The notes below the pieces were generated by a model. The model had not been told where the DNA came from and searched no databases. It saw only the letters and a list, made by a program, of their open reading frames with translations. Shown piece by piece: positions 36,670 through 45,811 of a stretch of 64,000 bases of DNA. Location of the stretch: the NCBI GenBank assembly GCA_944325605.1, contig CALVAX010000003.1, positions 149,491 to 213,490 of the forward strand, in the 5' to 3' direction. Numbering within the stretch: position 1 is the first letter of the stretch; each line of letters starts with the position of its first letter. Made by a program: the position numbers and the translations under genes. Source of the DNA: Candidatus Gastranaerophilales bacterium. Lineage in GTDB: Bacteria; Cyanobacteriota; Vampirovibrionia; Gastranaerophilales; Gastranaerophilaceae.

Positions 36670-37659
36670 TTAATTCGTCAAAATTCCGCTGTTCTCGCCG
36701 AATATAAATACCTGAAGTGCATTTTCGGGTGTTTTTACAGGTTTGTAAAAGTGTTTTACAAGTATAATCTGGTTTTGAATTGCCGAATAATTCTTGTTTC
36801 TTAAGTATTCGCCGAGTTTTTCTGCTGTTCTGGTGTAATTTTTTTGCTTCACAAACGGATAAAAAATTGTTCTGCGTCTTGAAATTTCTGATATTGCATA
36901 CTTCAAAATATCATCGTAAGAAATTTCGTAGCCGTCATTTGTCATAAAATCAATTATGAAATTTGTATTGTCACTCGTTGTAATTGAAAGATACCCGATA
37001 ATTCTTTTTTTTGACGGATCCTCAAGCACATATCTGTTTTTGTAGAATTGTGAATATCCGCCAAGAATCGGATCTTCAAATTCCTGTTTAATTCTTTCAA
37101 GAGATACTTTATAAATTGTTTCAATTTCAGCATTGTATAATTTGCAGACATTTTTGGCATCCCCGTTGTTGAAGGGGCGAAAGCCGTAAGGGACTTCCGG
37201 ATTTTTGTCGAAGTTTTCTATTTTCCATAAAGTTTCGCTGGCGCACTGCCTGAAACCGCATCCGTCAGTAAAAAGCCTTAGAAGTTCATCGTGGCATTCG
37301 TCGACTGATACTATAAAAGAACTAGCGCCTTTTGCAGAATATTTTGAGGTTACAAAATCAATGAGCTGTTTGCCTGCGTCATACAGATTGTTTTGCAAAA
37401 CCAGACGGGTAATGTTAATCTTGTAGGGATTACCTATTGCCGGCTCGACTGTAATAAGCCCTAAAATCTCTTTTTCATCCAGAAGAATGTATGATTCATT
37501 TAAAAATTTGTACTTCAATGGCAAAATAGAGTTCAGCAGCCCGAAAGGTGTATTAAAAAAAGCTTTCGTGAAAAATTCACCTTCAGGAGAACCCAGATAT
37601 GATATCATTTTTTTTAGTTTCGGATAGTCAAAGCAGTTTAACTTTCGGATACGTGTCAT
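36670..37659 (-). CDS. GNAT family acetyltransferase-like protein
   Basis: The 329-residue protein has an N-terminal GNAT-like half (DYPKLKKMISYLG, YILLDEKEILGLITVEP, ITRLVLQNNLYDAGKQLIDFV) and a C-terminal half of similar size that may be a second, degenerate domain. GNAT enzymes transfer acetyl from acetyl-CoA to amines. The acetyl-CoA loop (QxxGxG) is not obvious, so activity is uncertain. The start has no ribosome binding site and lies 6 nt from a TATAAT box, so it is probably leaderless. Confidence 0.7.
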   Translation of the reverse strand: MTRIRKLNCFDYPKLKKMISYLGSPEGEFFTKAFFNTPFGLLNSILPLKYKFLNESYILLDEKEILGLITVEPAIGNPYKINITRLVLQNNLYDAGKQLIDFVTSKYSAKGASSFIVSVDECHDELLRLFTDGCGFRQCASETLWKIENFDKNPEVPYGFRPFNNGDAKNVCKLYNAEIETIYKVSLERIKQEFEDPILGGYSQFYKNRYVLEDPSKKRIIGYLSITTSDNTNFIIDFMTNDGYEISYDDILKYAISEISRRRTIFYPFVKQKNYTRTAEKLGEYLRNKNYSAIQNQIILVKHFYKPVKTPENALQVFIFGENSGILTN

Positions 37660-37665
37660 ATTCTA

Positions 37666-37694
37666 ATTATATATTTTATTTTAATGTTTCGCAA
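37666..37694 (-). promoter_or_regulatory. Strong promoter of the GNAT-like gene, leaderless
   Basis: On the minus strand, TTGCGA (37694-37689) and a perfect TATAAT (37671-37666) are separated by 17 bp. The start codon at 37659 is 6 nt further on, with no Shine-Dalgarno. Confidence 0.7.
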
Positions 37695-37729
37695 GTTTGT
37701 GTTAAAATTTGTATTAAGAGGGATGATTA

Positions 37730-38740
37730 ATGAAGGTAGCTGTTATTAATAATGAGGATATAGTTTTAAAATCTGTTGAAGATTTGAGGCTTGATGATAA
37801 AAAAGGCGCTGTTGTAAAAGTTCTGGGCTGCGGGCTGTGCGGGTCGGATATCGTCAAATTCAGAGAGAAAATTTCACCTTCCGGAACAGTTTTAGGGCAC
37901 GAGATTGTAGCGCAGATAGAAGAAATAAATTCAGATACTTTATTTAAAAAAGGTGACAAAATCGTGACTTCCCATCATATCCCGTGCGGAGAATGTGTCT
38001 TTTGTAAATCCGGCAATGTTTCTATGTGTGCACATTTTAAGAAAACCAATATAATTCCGGGCGGATTCAGCGAGTATGTGTATTTGTCCGAAGAACATCT
38101 GAAGCAGGTTGCGCATCTTCTTCCGGGAAATTTGACGGAAATTGAAGGCTCGTTTTATGAACCTCTTGGCTGCTGTGTCAGAGCTGTTCACAGAACCGGT
38201 TTAATAGAAAATTCCACAGTTCTCGTTGTCGGGCTGGGGTCTATCGGAATTCTGATGGCGCAGGCTTTGAAGGCGCACGGAATGAATGTTATCGGGTGCG
38301 ATCTTCTTGATGAAAGGGTCGATATTCTGAAAAATCTCGGAATTGATGCGATAAATTCTTCAGACATTGATAAAACCCGAAAATATATTTTTGATAAAAC
38401 CGGAGGTTACGGAGTCGACGCTGTTTTTATGACGTCAGGAGCGGATAAAGCAATTGACTTTGCGCTGAAAATGATCAGAAACGGCGGCAAAATCCTTGTT
38501 TTTGCAAGCACTCCGAAAAATTCCGGATACGCAAACAATGAAATCTACTACCGCGAATTGACGGTTCTCGGCAGTTATTCGCCTTCTCCGTCGGATTTGA
38601 AAGAATCGCTGGAACTTTTGAAAAGCGGAAAAGTAAAAGTTAAGAATTTGTCAACGGTTTACGATTTTGGTAAAATAAACGAAGCATTCAAAGATACAAT
38701 CGCAAACAGAATTTTGAAAGCTTACATAAAAATTTCATAG
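37730..38740 (+). CDS. Zinc-dependent alcohol dehydrogenase family protein
   Basis: The 336-residue medium-chain dehydrogenase has catalytic zinc ligands in GCGLCGSD and LGHE, four structural-zinc cysteines in CGECVFCKSGNVSMC and the Rossmann segment VLVVGLGSIGILMAQALKAHG. It should oxidise a polyol or sugar alcohol with NAD(P). Substrate cannot be told. It has an AGAGGGAT ribosome binding site. A second dehydrogenase follows 44 nt later and a pilin-like gene immediately after that, so the three may be co-transcribed. Confidence 0.87.
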   Translation: MKVAVINNEDIVLKSVEDLRLDDKKGAVVKVLGCGLCGSDIVKFREKISPSGTVLGHEIVAQIEEINSDTLFKKGDKIVTSHHIPCGECVFCKSGNVSMCAHFKKTNIIPGGFSEYVYLSEEHLKQVAHLLPGNLTEIEGSFYEPLGCCVRAVHRTGLIENSTVLVVGLGSIGILMAQALKAHGMNVIGCDLLDERVDILKNLGIDAINSSDIDKTRKYIFDKTGGYGVDAVFMTSGADKAIDFALKMIRNGGKILVFASTPKNSGYANNEIYYRELTVLGSYSPSPSDLKESLELLKSGKVKVKNLSTVYDFGKINEAFKDTIANRILKAYIKIS

Positions 38741-38784
38741 CGGCTGCGCCGGAAGCGGCATAAAGACGCTAAAAAGGAAACTAA

Positions 38785-39843
38785 ATGAAATCAATACAAT
38801 ATTACGGTCCGCAAAATATTAAATACGAAGATGTTATGGTAAAACCGCCTGAAGAAGGCGAGATTGTCGTAAAAATAATGTCTGCGCTCACATGCGGAAC
38901 TGATGTGAAAACCTACAGACGCGGGCATCCCGTGTTAATTAAGAATATCCCGTCAGGTTTCGGGCATGAGTTTTCCGGAATTGTTGACAGGACAGGCTCC
39001 GGTGTTACAAAATTCAAACCCGGCGACAGGGTTGTCTGTGCAAATTCTGCGCCATGCGGACACTGTTTCTATTGCAGGCGGGAAGAATATAATCTGTGCG
39101 AAAATCTTGACCTTTTAAACGGGGCTTACGCACAGTACATAACGGTTCCGGCGCGTATTGTTGAAAAAAATACCTACATTTTGCCGGATGACTTAAGTTT
39201 TGACCGTGCGGCATTTTGTGAACCGCTGGCAAATGTTGTTCACGGGGTTGAAAGAACTGGCATTAAAGAAGGCGATACCATCGGGATTATCGGGATAGGG
39301 CCGATAGGCTTGATGTTTGCGCGTCTTGCAAAACTCAAAGGCGCACGGGTTATCGCAGCAGGCCGAAATCCCATTAAACTTAAGCTTGCGGAAGATTTTG
39401 CGCATGCGGATGAAGTCGTGGATTTGAAAAAATACCCGAATCCCGAAAAAATTTTTATGGATTTTACCGAAGAAAACAAAGGGCTTGATATTGCTATTGA
39501 GTGCGTCGGGCTTCCGGAAATCTGGGAGCGGATTTTCACATTTGTACGCCCGGGCGGCACCGTGCACTTTTTCGGCGGCTGCAAATCAGGTTCTACTGTA
39601 ACTCTTGACACAACTAAAATGCACTACGGCGATATCCGATTAATGAGTGTTTTTCATCATACTCCGAAATATTTCAAACAGGCGCTTGATTATATAGCAT
39701 CGGGTGACATTGAAGTTGAAAAACTGATTACAGATACTCTTGAATTAAAAGATGTTGAATACGCAATGCAGGAGCATATTGCTGGACGTGCTGTTAAATT
39801 TTTAATAAAACCGTGGATGAATAAAAATACAGAAAAGAGGTAG
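38785..39843 (+). CDS. Zinc-dependent dehydrogenase, sorbitol-dehydrogenase-like
   Basis: The 352-residue protein is a second zinc MDR enzyme. It has TCGTDVKTY and FGHEFSG for the catalytic zinc, CGHCFYCRREEYNLC for the structural zinc, and IGIIGIGPIGLMFARLA for the nucleotide site. It resembles L-threonine/sorbitol/galactitol dehydrogenases. Its stop at 39843 is two bases from the ATG of the next pilin-like gene, which is a close coupling for unrelated functions. A ribosome binding site (AAAAAGGAAAC) precedes it. Confidence 0.87.
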   Translation: MKSIQYYGPQNIKYEDVMVKPPEEGEIVVKIMSALTCGTDVKTYRRGHPVLIKNIPSGFGHEFSGIVDRTGSGVTKFKPGDRVVCANSAPCGHCFYCRREEYNLCENLDLLNGAYAQYITVPARIVEKNTYILPDDLSFDRAAFCEPLANVVHGVERTGIKEGDTIGIIGIGPIGLMFARLAKLKGARVIAAGRNPIKLKLAEDFAHADEVVDLKKYPNPEKIFMDFTEENKGLDIAIECVGLPEIWERIFTFVRPGGTVHFFGGCKSGSTVTLDTTKMHYGDIRLMSVFHHTPKYFKQALDYIASGDIEVEKLITDTLELKDVEYAMQEHIAGRAVKFLIKPWMNKNTEKR

Positions 39844-39845
39844 AA

Positions 39846-40653
39846 ATGGCTAAAATGCAGAGTATAATTGAATTTCAGGGGGGGGGGGGCACCCGAAAGT
39901 AAGCCTCTGACTGTTAAAAATAAAGGATTTACAATGGCGGAAGTTCTGATAACTCTTGGAATTATTGGAATTGTTGCCGCAATGACTATTCCGGCAATGC
40001 TTGGCAGCTACAGGAAAAAAGTCGTCGAAAATAAGCTGAAAGTCACTTATTCAATGATTTCTCAAGCCTTACAAAAAGTTCAGGGAATTTACGGATTGGA
40101 TTTTGTGCCCGATGAATTGTCCAGCAGTTATGAAAATGCAAATGTAAACGGTTATTCGTGGGAATTAAGCCGTGATGTGTTTGAACATTATTTCGCACCG
40201 CATTTTAATATTGCAAAACGGTATCCAACCCAAAGAGATTCCTCTATTACGCTTGTTCGTGCTAATAATGATGCTGCCACTGCTGTTCATCATAATCTTC
40301 TCTACATCGTCACATTAAATAACGGCGTGACATTAGCTTATCAACAGCAGAATCAGCGTGTTCAAAGTTCTATGACGTGGTTCGTAATGTTGAAACCTAG
40401 AACCGAAAAAGATTACACATTTATTGAAGGAAAAGATATATTTATTTTCAGGGTAGAACGCAGCGATCGGAATGCAACAGGGAATATGGCACTTACAGTT
40501 AATTATCCTGAATTATCAAGGGATAAATTGAAAGAGTACTGCACATCCTCCAGTGCACGCCCTTACAATTATCATGAGCGGGCATATTTTTGTACTCTGT
40601 TGATTTTACAGAACGGAATGGAAATACCTGATGATTATCCGGTAAGATTTTAA
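39846..40653 (+). CDS. Pilin-like protein with G12 tract (frame off)
   Basis: The ATG at 39846 has AGAGG 5 nt upstream. The reading frame MAKMQSIIEFQGGGGTRK stops because the tract at 39878-39889 has twelve Gs. With eleven Gs it continues as GGGAPESKPLTVKNKG followed by FTMAEVLITLGIIGIVAAMT, a class 3 prepilin signature whose leader would be about 30 residues. The mature part is about 235 residues, with two cysteines near the C-terminus. The 5' cassette is the same as in the gene at 35152. It is the last gene of a likely operon with two dehydrogenases, and a terminator follows. Confidence 0.78.
39878..39889 (+). promoter_or_regulatory. Poly-G tract (12 Gs), candidate phase-variation switch
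   Basis: Same context as at 35181: ATAATTGAATTTCAG followed by Gs. Eleven Gs would join the start codon to the pilin domain. Confidence 0.75.
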
Positions 40654-40663
40654 ATCCTTATAT

Positions 40664-40698
40664 AAAAAGCGGTTTAGTGATTTCCTAAACCGCTTTTA
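40664..40698. terminator. Terminator after the pilin-like gene
   Basis: AAAAGCGGTTTAG and CTAAACCGCTTTT form a 13-bp stem with a 7-nt loop. It could work in both directions. Confidence 0.75.
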
Positions 40699-40735
40699 TC
40701 GCTCTCAACTTCTTTAAATCTTGCTGTAAACACAC

Positions 40736-40891
40736 TTACTTAACAACAGCAAGTTTCGGCCTTATGCCTGATTCCATATTGATGTTTCTGGCATTGGCCA
40801 CCGCCATAGACCGGCGTTTTCTCGCTCCTCTTAATATATATTCAACACTGCCGCTAACATTACACGCAGGTTTTACTATTTTTTTGAGCAT
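40736..40891 (-). CDS. Small basic protein, 51 residues (possible gene)
   Basis: An ATG at 40891 opens a 51-codon frame rich in Arg and Lys (YILRGARKRRSMAVANARN). GGAG lies 11 nt upstream, a long but usable spacing. The product would be basic and soluble, with no known motif. It occupies most of the 40654-41222 gap. The rest of the gap has a 83-bp palindrome and the rpmA terminator. Confidence 0.4.
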   Translation of the reverse strand: MLKKIVKPACNVSGSVEYILRGARKRRSMAVANARNINMESGIRPKLAVVK

Positions 40892-41032
40892 ATATTTTTA
40901 ATCTCCAATTGTCTAGTTACATTTTTGTTATCGTCAGAGAGAAGAGAAAACTTTAAGAATTTTGAGGTAAATGTTTACATTGTTTAACAATTGCAGACAA
41001 AATTATTTATTATTGCGCTGTAATTATAAAAA

Positions 41033-41115
41033 TCTGTCATTCTGAGCAGAAGGCGAAGAATCCCCTTAAAATCCTATGAGATTCTTCAGTCGCTGCGTTT
41101 CCTCAGAATGACAGA
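41033..41115. repeat. Dispersed palindrome, TCATTCTGAG family
   Basis: TCTGTCATTCTGAG and CTCAGAATGACAGA are perfect inverted ends of an 83-bp unit with internal GAAGAATC/GATTCTTC. Confidence 0.8.
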
Positions 41116-41139
41116 CTTTTATATATAATATAAGTTCCT

Positions 41140-41180
41140 AAAAATGAGCCTTGCGCTCAAATAAATAAACGCAAGGCTCA
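41140..41180 (-). terminator. Terminator of rpmA
   Basis: TGAGCCTTGCG and CGCAAGGCTCA form an 11-bp stem, followed on the minus strand by TTTTAGG. Confidence 0.75.
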
Positions 41181-41222
41181 AATACGATAATCTATTTTAA
41201 TGTTCTTTCGTACTGTGCAAAA

Positions 41223-41477
41223 TTATACAGCATAAACGCTGACTTGTTTTCTGTCGCGTCTGTGAGCTTCAAACTTCACCTGTCCGTCAATCAATGCAAA
41301 CAAAGTATCGTCAGAACCAATACCTACATTGTTCCCGGGGTGGATTTTAGTTCCGCGCTGGCGAACAAGAATGTTTCCGGCTTTAACTGTTTCGCCGCCG
41401 AATTTCTTAACGCCGAGGCGCTTAGCTTCTGAATCGCGTCCGTTACGGGTAGATCCCATACCTTTTTTATGTGCCAT
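41223..41477 (-). CDS. rpmA: 50S ribosomal protein L27
   Basis: The 84-residue protein is L27, which sits near the peptidyl transferase centre. It begins [20 protein letters not shown], then [19 protein letters not shown] and [13 protein letters not shown], matching the family throughout. The N-terminal tail has no cleavage extension such as the one known in Firmicutes. It follows rplU after 103 bp. The usual ysxB/Prp gene between them in Firmicutes is absent, in line with the missing extension. Confidence 0.97.
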   Translation of the reverse strand: MAHKKGMGSTRNGRDSEAKRLGVKKFGGETVKAGNILVRQRGTKIHPGNNVGIGSDDTLFALIDGQVKFEAHRRDRKQVSVYAV

Positions 41478-41580
41478 GACTTATATTCTCCTATAAATTT
41501 CGTACTCAGAATTGCCTTTTGTACGATGTTTGTATCACTTTACCGGATTGTTTCCGAATTTGCATCTGAATGTGCTTTTG

Positions 41581-41940
41581 TTATGCTTCTTCAGTTGTTT
41601 CTGTAGCTTCTGCAGCTTTTTTCTGGGCTGAAGTTCTGATTTTGTTAATCATAACTCTTGTGAATCCCTGTCTGTGGCCTTGTTTTTTTCTATAGCCTTT
41701 TTTGGGTCTTTGTTTGAAAACAATAATTTTTTTAGCTTTGTCTTCCTTAACAACAGTGCCTTCTACAGAAGCGCCTGCAACGTAAGGCTGGCCTACTTTT
41801 GATTTTTTTCCGTTAACTATCATAACGATGTTGTCAAAGACAACTTTAGAATCAGCTTCCTGATTGAGAAGTTCTATATCAACGTAGCGGCCTTCTTCAA
41901 CCTGATACTGTTTTCCGCCTGTTTCTACAATTGCGTACAT
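41581..41940 (-). CDS. rplU: 50S ribosomal protein L21
   Basis: The 119-residue protein is L21, which binds 23S rRNA in the large subunit. It starts MYAIVETGGKQYQVEEGRY and contains KKGYRKKQGHRQGFTRVMI, both diagnostic. The C-terminus has a short Ala/Thr/Glu tail. The operon rplU-rpmA is the standard order. An AAAGGA ribosome binding site precedes the ATG. Confidence 0.97.
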   Translation of the reverse strand: MYAIVETGGKQYQVEEGRYVDIELLNQEADSKVVFDNIVMIVNGKKSKVGQPYVAGASVEGTVVKEDKAKKIIVFKQRPKKGYRKKQGHRQGFTRVMINKIRTSAQKKAAEATETTEEA

Positions 41941-42120
41941 TTGTTTGTCCTTTCTAATTTAGGTTTCGTAACCCTTACAGCACAAGCTTACGGGGATTTT
42001 GTCAACGATTTACCTGTAATACACGTACACTTATTATCCGATACTCAAATCCCGATGTCAAGCAGTATTAATATTTATTAACTTTTTCATCTATTGTTTT
42101 GTTTGAAGTAAAATTGAAGT

Positions 42121-43482
42121 ATGAAGTTTAATGAGAAAGAAATCATAGAGGCCTGCGGGGCTGAAGTTTTAAAAAGTATCGGAAATGTCTGTAGTTTCGG
42201 AATTTCCACTGATACAAGAACAATAAAAGAGGGCGAAATTTATCTCCCGCTAAAAGGCGAAACTTTTGACGGAGAAAATTTCATACAGCAGGCGCTGGAT
42301 AAGGGTGCTTCCGGTTATTTTACAACCCGCGGCGGGATTTTTGAAAATGCCTGTGCGGTATATAAGGTTGATGATACTTTGAAGGCTTATTTATGTCTTG
42401 CAAGGTTTATCCGCCGTAAGTTTAATCCGATTACCGTTGCAATCACAGGCAGTTCCGGCAAAACAACTACTAAAGAAATGGTGTATGCTGTTTTGAGCCA
42501 AAAATTTAAAACACACAAAACGTTATCAAACCATAACAACGAAATCGGGCTTTGCCAGACTATTCTCGGTATGGAAGAAGATACAGAATGTCTGATTGTT
42601 GAAATGGGGATGAGAGGGTTAGGCGAAATTGAACTTCTGTCAAAATACTCCGAACCTGATTATGCAATTATTACAAATGCCGGATCCGCACATCTTGGAA
42701 GGCTCGGAAGTCTTGATAATATTGCAAAAGCTAAATCTGAAATCGTTAAATACCTTAATCCGTCTGGTTCTCTGATTGCAAACGACAATCCCCGCCTGAA
42801 AAATTTTACTTCCGGATATGGCGGCGAAAAAATCTGGTTTTCAATTAAGGATGTCCAAATTCTGGAGCAAAGGCAGGGTTATTCAAAATATCTGTACAAC
42901 GATAGAGAATATGAACTTAATGTGGAAGGGGCATACAATATAGAAAACTCTCTTTCTGCAATTGAAACCGGCTATAAATTAGGAATGACTTATGATGAAG
43001 TTAAAGCGGGTTTGTTGGCTTACCATCCTATAGAAAAGCGCTGGGAGTCTGAAAAAATCGGAGGTTTCAGCGTTATAAACGACAGCTACAACGCTAATCC
43101 TGAGTCAATGAAGGCATCTGTCACAACTTTTATTAACCTGTATGACAATCCGGTTGTTGTTCTTGGCAATATGGGCGAACTCGGTGAGCAGGAAGCAGAA
43201 ATGCATTTTGAAGTCGGAAACTTTATTGCAAACGACATAAAAAATAATCCGTCGGCAAAAGGTAAGAAAGTTATTTTTCTGACAGTCGGGAAGCTTGCCG
43301 GAAAAATCGGGGAACCACTTACTGAAAACGGATTTTTTGTAAAGAATTTTGAAAATAATAAAGATGCTGCACGCTGCATTGTTGATAACATAGATGCAGG
43401 CAGTACAATATTTTTGAAGGCATCAAGAGCAATGAGATTTGAAGAAATAATTGAATATTTGAGGGAGAACAGCAAATCATGA
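42121..43482 (+). CDS. murF: UDP-MurNAc-tripeptide D-alanyl-D-alanine ligase
   Basis: MurF adds D-Ala-D-Ala to the cytoplasmic peptidoglycan precursor. The 453-residue protein has the ATP site ITGSSGKTTTKEM, NHNNEIGLCQT, the MGMRGLGEIELLS segment and VINDSYNANPESMKASV. It starts the wall/division cluster. No ribosome binding site is evident; a TAAAAT box 5 nt upstream of the ATG suggests a leaderless start. Confidence 0.95.
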   Translation: MKFNEKEIIEACGAEVLKSIGNVCSFGISTDTRTIKEGEIYLPLKGETFDGENFIQQALDKGASGYFTTRGGIFENACAVYKVDDTLKAYLCLARFIRRKFNPITVAITGSSGKTTTKEMVYAVLSQKFKTHKTLSNHNNEIGLCQTILGMEEDTECLIVEMGMRGLGEIELLSKYSEPDYAIITNAGSAHLGRLGSLDNIAKAKSEIVKYLNPSGSLIANDNPRLKNFTSGYGGEKIWFSIKDVQILEQRQGYSKYLYNDREYELNVEGAYNIENSLSAIETGYKLGMTYDEVKAGLLAYHPIEKRWESEKIGGFSVINDSYNANPESMKASVTTFINLYDNPVVVLGNMGELGEQEAEMHFEVGNFIANDIKNNPSAKGKKVIFLTVGKLAGKIGEPLTENGFFVKNFENNKDAARCIVDNIDAGSTIFLKASRAMRFEEIIEYLRENSKS

Positions 43483-44459
43483 TAATGATAACAGTGGCAT
43501 TTTTACTCGGAATGATATTATGCCTTTTATTTGGAGTTCCGTATATTTCATTTTTGAAGAAAAAAATGATAGGGCAGTATGTTAAAGATGTTGCACCGGA
43601 AGCACATCAGAAGAAAGAAGGCACTCCGACAACAGGCGGGGTATTTATTATAATTTCGGCAGTTCTGGCATCTATTATTGCCTTGCTGCTTGCCCAAAGA
43701 TTTTCTGAAGAAGTGTTTATTGTATTGATAACATTTATATTTTATGCATTTGCCGGGTTTCAGGATGATTTTCTCAAACTTAAGGGTAAACATAATGACG
43801 GCCTGAGCGCAAGAGGAAAGCTTCTGCGTCAAATTGCAATTGCTCTTCTTCCGACAGCGTTTGTAATGATGACAAATCCGGACGGCACTTATTTTTCAAT
43901 CGGGAGTCTGGCTGTTGATTTAAGATGGATTTATCCTTTTTTGTCAGTGTTTGTAATTACCGGTGCTTCGAATGCTTACAACCTGACAGACGGGCTTGAC
44001 GGACTTGCTTCATCAACAGGTGTGTTTGCATTTATTGCGTGTGCATTAATTTTACTTTTGAACGGACATCCCGGCGCCGGTATTATTGCAGCTTCTGTTG
44101 CAGGGGCATTGTTCGGATTTTTGAAGTACAACAAACCGAAAGCAGAAGTCTTTATGGGAGATACAGGATCGCTTGCTATCGGCGGGCTTTTGGGTACTCT
44201 TGCCGTTGTCGGGAAATTTGAATTTCTGCTTATTTTCATCGGCGGAATTTTTGTTATAGAAACATTGTCTGTTATATTGCAGGTTATCAGTTTCAAGACA
44301 ACAGGCAAAAGAATTTTTAAAATGTCGCCTATTCATCACCATTTTGAACTTTGCGGGTGGAGTGAAAAAAGGATTGTTATTACTTTTGCGCTTGTATCAG
44401 CTTTGTTTAATGCTGCGGCTTTATTGTTATTTTATTTGACACAGAAAGGATTGTTCTAA
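43479..44459 (+). CDS. mraY: Phospho-MurNAc-pentapeptide transferase
   Basis: MraY transfers the MurNAc-pentapeptide to undecaprenyl phosphate to make lipid I. The 326-residue protein has about 10 membrane helices, the catalytic Asp region QDDFLKL, the NAYNLTDGLDGL motif and MSPIHHHFELCGW near the end. It overlaps murF by 4 bp (ATGA). This points to translational coupling in the same operon. Confidence 0.96.
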   Translation: MIMITVAFLLGMILCLLFGVPYISFLKKKMIGQYVKDVAPEAHQKKEGTPTTGGVFIIISAVLASIIALLLAQRFSEEVFIVLITFIFYAFAGFQDDFLKLKGKHNDGLSARGKLLRQIAIALLPTAFVMMTNPDGTYFSIGSLAVDLRWIYPFLSVFVITGASNAYNLTDGLDGLASSTGVFAFIACALILLLNGHPGAGIIAASVAGALFGFLKYNKPKAEVFMGDTGSLAIGGLLGTLAVVGKFEFLLIFIGGIFVIETLSVILQVISFKTTGKRIFKMSPIHHHFELCGWSEKRIVITFALVSALFNAAALLLFYLTQKGLF

Positions 44460-44461
44460 TT

Positions 44462-45811
44462 ATGAAATCAAGCTGGTTTGATAAAAAAGTTCTAGTTTTA
44501 GGTCTTTCAAAGAGCGGAATTTCAGCCGCAAAGTATTTGAATAATCATGGGGCCGATGTTTTTGTCACAGAAAGCAGAGAAAAAAAAGAAGATGATGTTA
44601 AAACTATTGAAGAATTAGAGGCTTTGGGAATTAAAGTTGAGACGGGCGGACATTCGGATGAATTTATAAGGGATTCATATATTGCAGTAACAAGCCCTGG
44701 AATTCCTCCTCAAGCAGAGATTATGCAGAGGCTGAAGGCTGAAAATATAGCAGTAATTTCGGAAATAGAGCTTGCTTTTACACAGACAGAGAAGCCTTTT
44801 GTTGCAATTACGGGCACGAACGGCAAGACGACAACGACCGCTTTGACCGCGCATATTCTAAGTAAAGAATTTAAGGCCTATCCTTGCGGAAACTACGGGG
44901 TTCCGCCGTGTGATTTGCTTGATGGCGATGTTGAGATTTTCGTGTGTGAAGTAAGTTCTTTCCAGCTTGAATACAGCAACGGATTTCAGCCTCAGATTTC
45001 CGTATGGACAAATTTCACGCCGGATCATATTAACTGGCACGGCTCGCTTGAAAATTATTTTGATGCAAAAGCTAAAATCTTTAAGTCTCCGCAGGAGCCG
45101 GCTTTTTCCGTTTTGAACGCAAAGGATGAAAAGCTGCTTGAATTTTCAAAAAAATGCGGCGGCACAGTGTTTATGTTTGCCGGCGAAATCGGAGAAAATT
45201 GCTGTTATGTAAAAAATGATGCTGTTTATTTTAAAAGAAACGGGCATGAAGAACATATAATTGATTTGAAAGATTGTCCTCTTATCGGAGAACACAATTA
45301 TCAAAATCTAATGTGTGCAGTAATTGCCGCAAAACTCGAAGGGATTTCTAACGAACATATAAAAGAAGCAATAATGACATTCAAGGTGCCCGAGCACAGA
45401 CTTGAAAAATTTGCTGAAAAAAACGGCATTGCTTTTTATAACGATTCAAAAGCTACAAATCCGGAGGCTTCTCTTGTTGCAATCAGATCATTTATTGACA
45501 AAAATGTTGTTTTAATCGCAGGCGGGCGTGACAAAAATACAGGCTTGAAAGAGTTTGATGAAGCCTGTAAAAAACATATTAAGACGGTTATCCTGATAGG
45601 AGAGGCGGCTGACAGATTTGAGGAAAATTTAAAATCAGACGGATTTGAAAATATAGTCAGAGAAAATTCACTCCAGAGCGCAGCGGATAAAGCAATTGAA
45701 TTAAACCCGGATGTTGTATTGCTTTCACCGGCATGCGCAAGTTTTGACATGTTCAGCGGATACGAGGAGAGAGGAAAGGTCTTTAAAGATTATGTCTTAT
45801 CGAGATTATGA
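44462..45811 (+). CDS. murD: UDP-MurNAc-L-alanine:D-glutamate ligase
   Basis: MurD adds D-glutamate to UDP-MurNAc-L-Ala. The 449-residue protein has VLGLSKSGISAAKYL, the ATP site VAITGTNGKTTTTAL, CEVSSFQLEY, FTPDHINWHG and YNDSKATNPEA. It lies two bases after mraY and overlaps the start of ftsW by 20 bp. Confidence 0.96.
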   Translation: MKSSWFDKKVLVLGLSKSGISAAKYLNNHGADVFVTESREKKEDDVKTIEELEALGIKVETGGHSDEFIRDSYIAVTSPGIPPQAEIMQRLKAENIAVISEIELAFTQTEKPFVAITGTNGKTTTTALTAHILSKEFKAYPCGNYGVPPCDLLDGDVEIFVCEVSSFQLEYSNGFQPQISVWTNFTPDHINWHGSLENYFDAKAKIFKSPQEPAFSVLNAKDEKLLEFSKKCGGTVFMFAGEIGENCCYVKNDAVYFKRNGHEEHIIDLKDCPLIGEHNYQNLMCAVIAAKLEGISNEHIKEAIMTFKVPEHRLEKFAEKNGIAFYNDSKATNPEASLVAIRSFIDKNVVLIAGGRDKNTGLKEFDEACKKHIKTVILIGEAADRFEENLKSDGFENIVRENSLQSAADKAIELNPDVVLLSPACASFDMFSGYEERGKVFKDYVLSRL

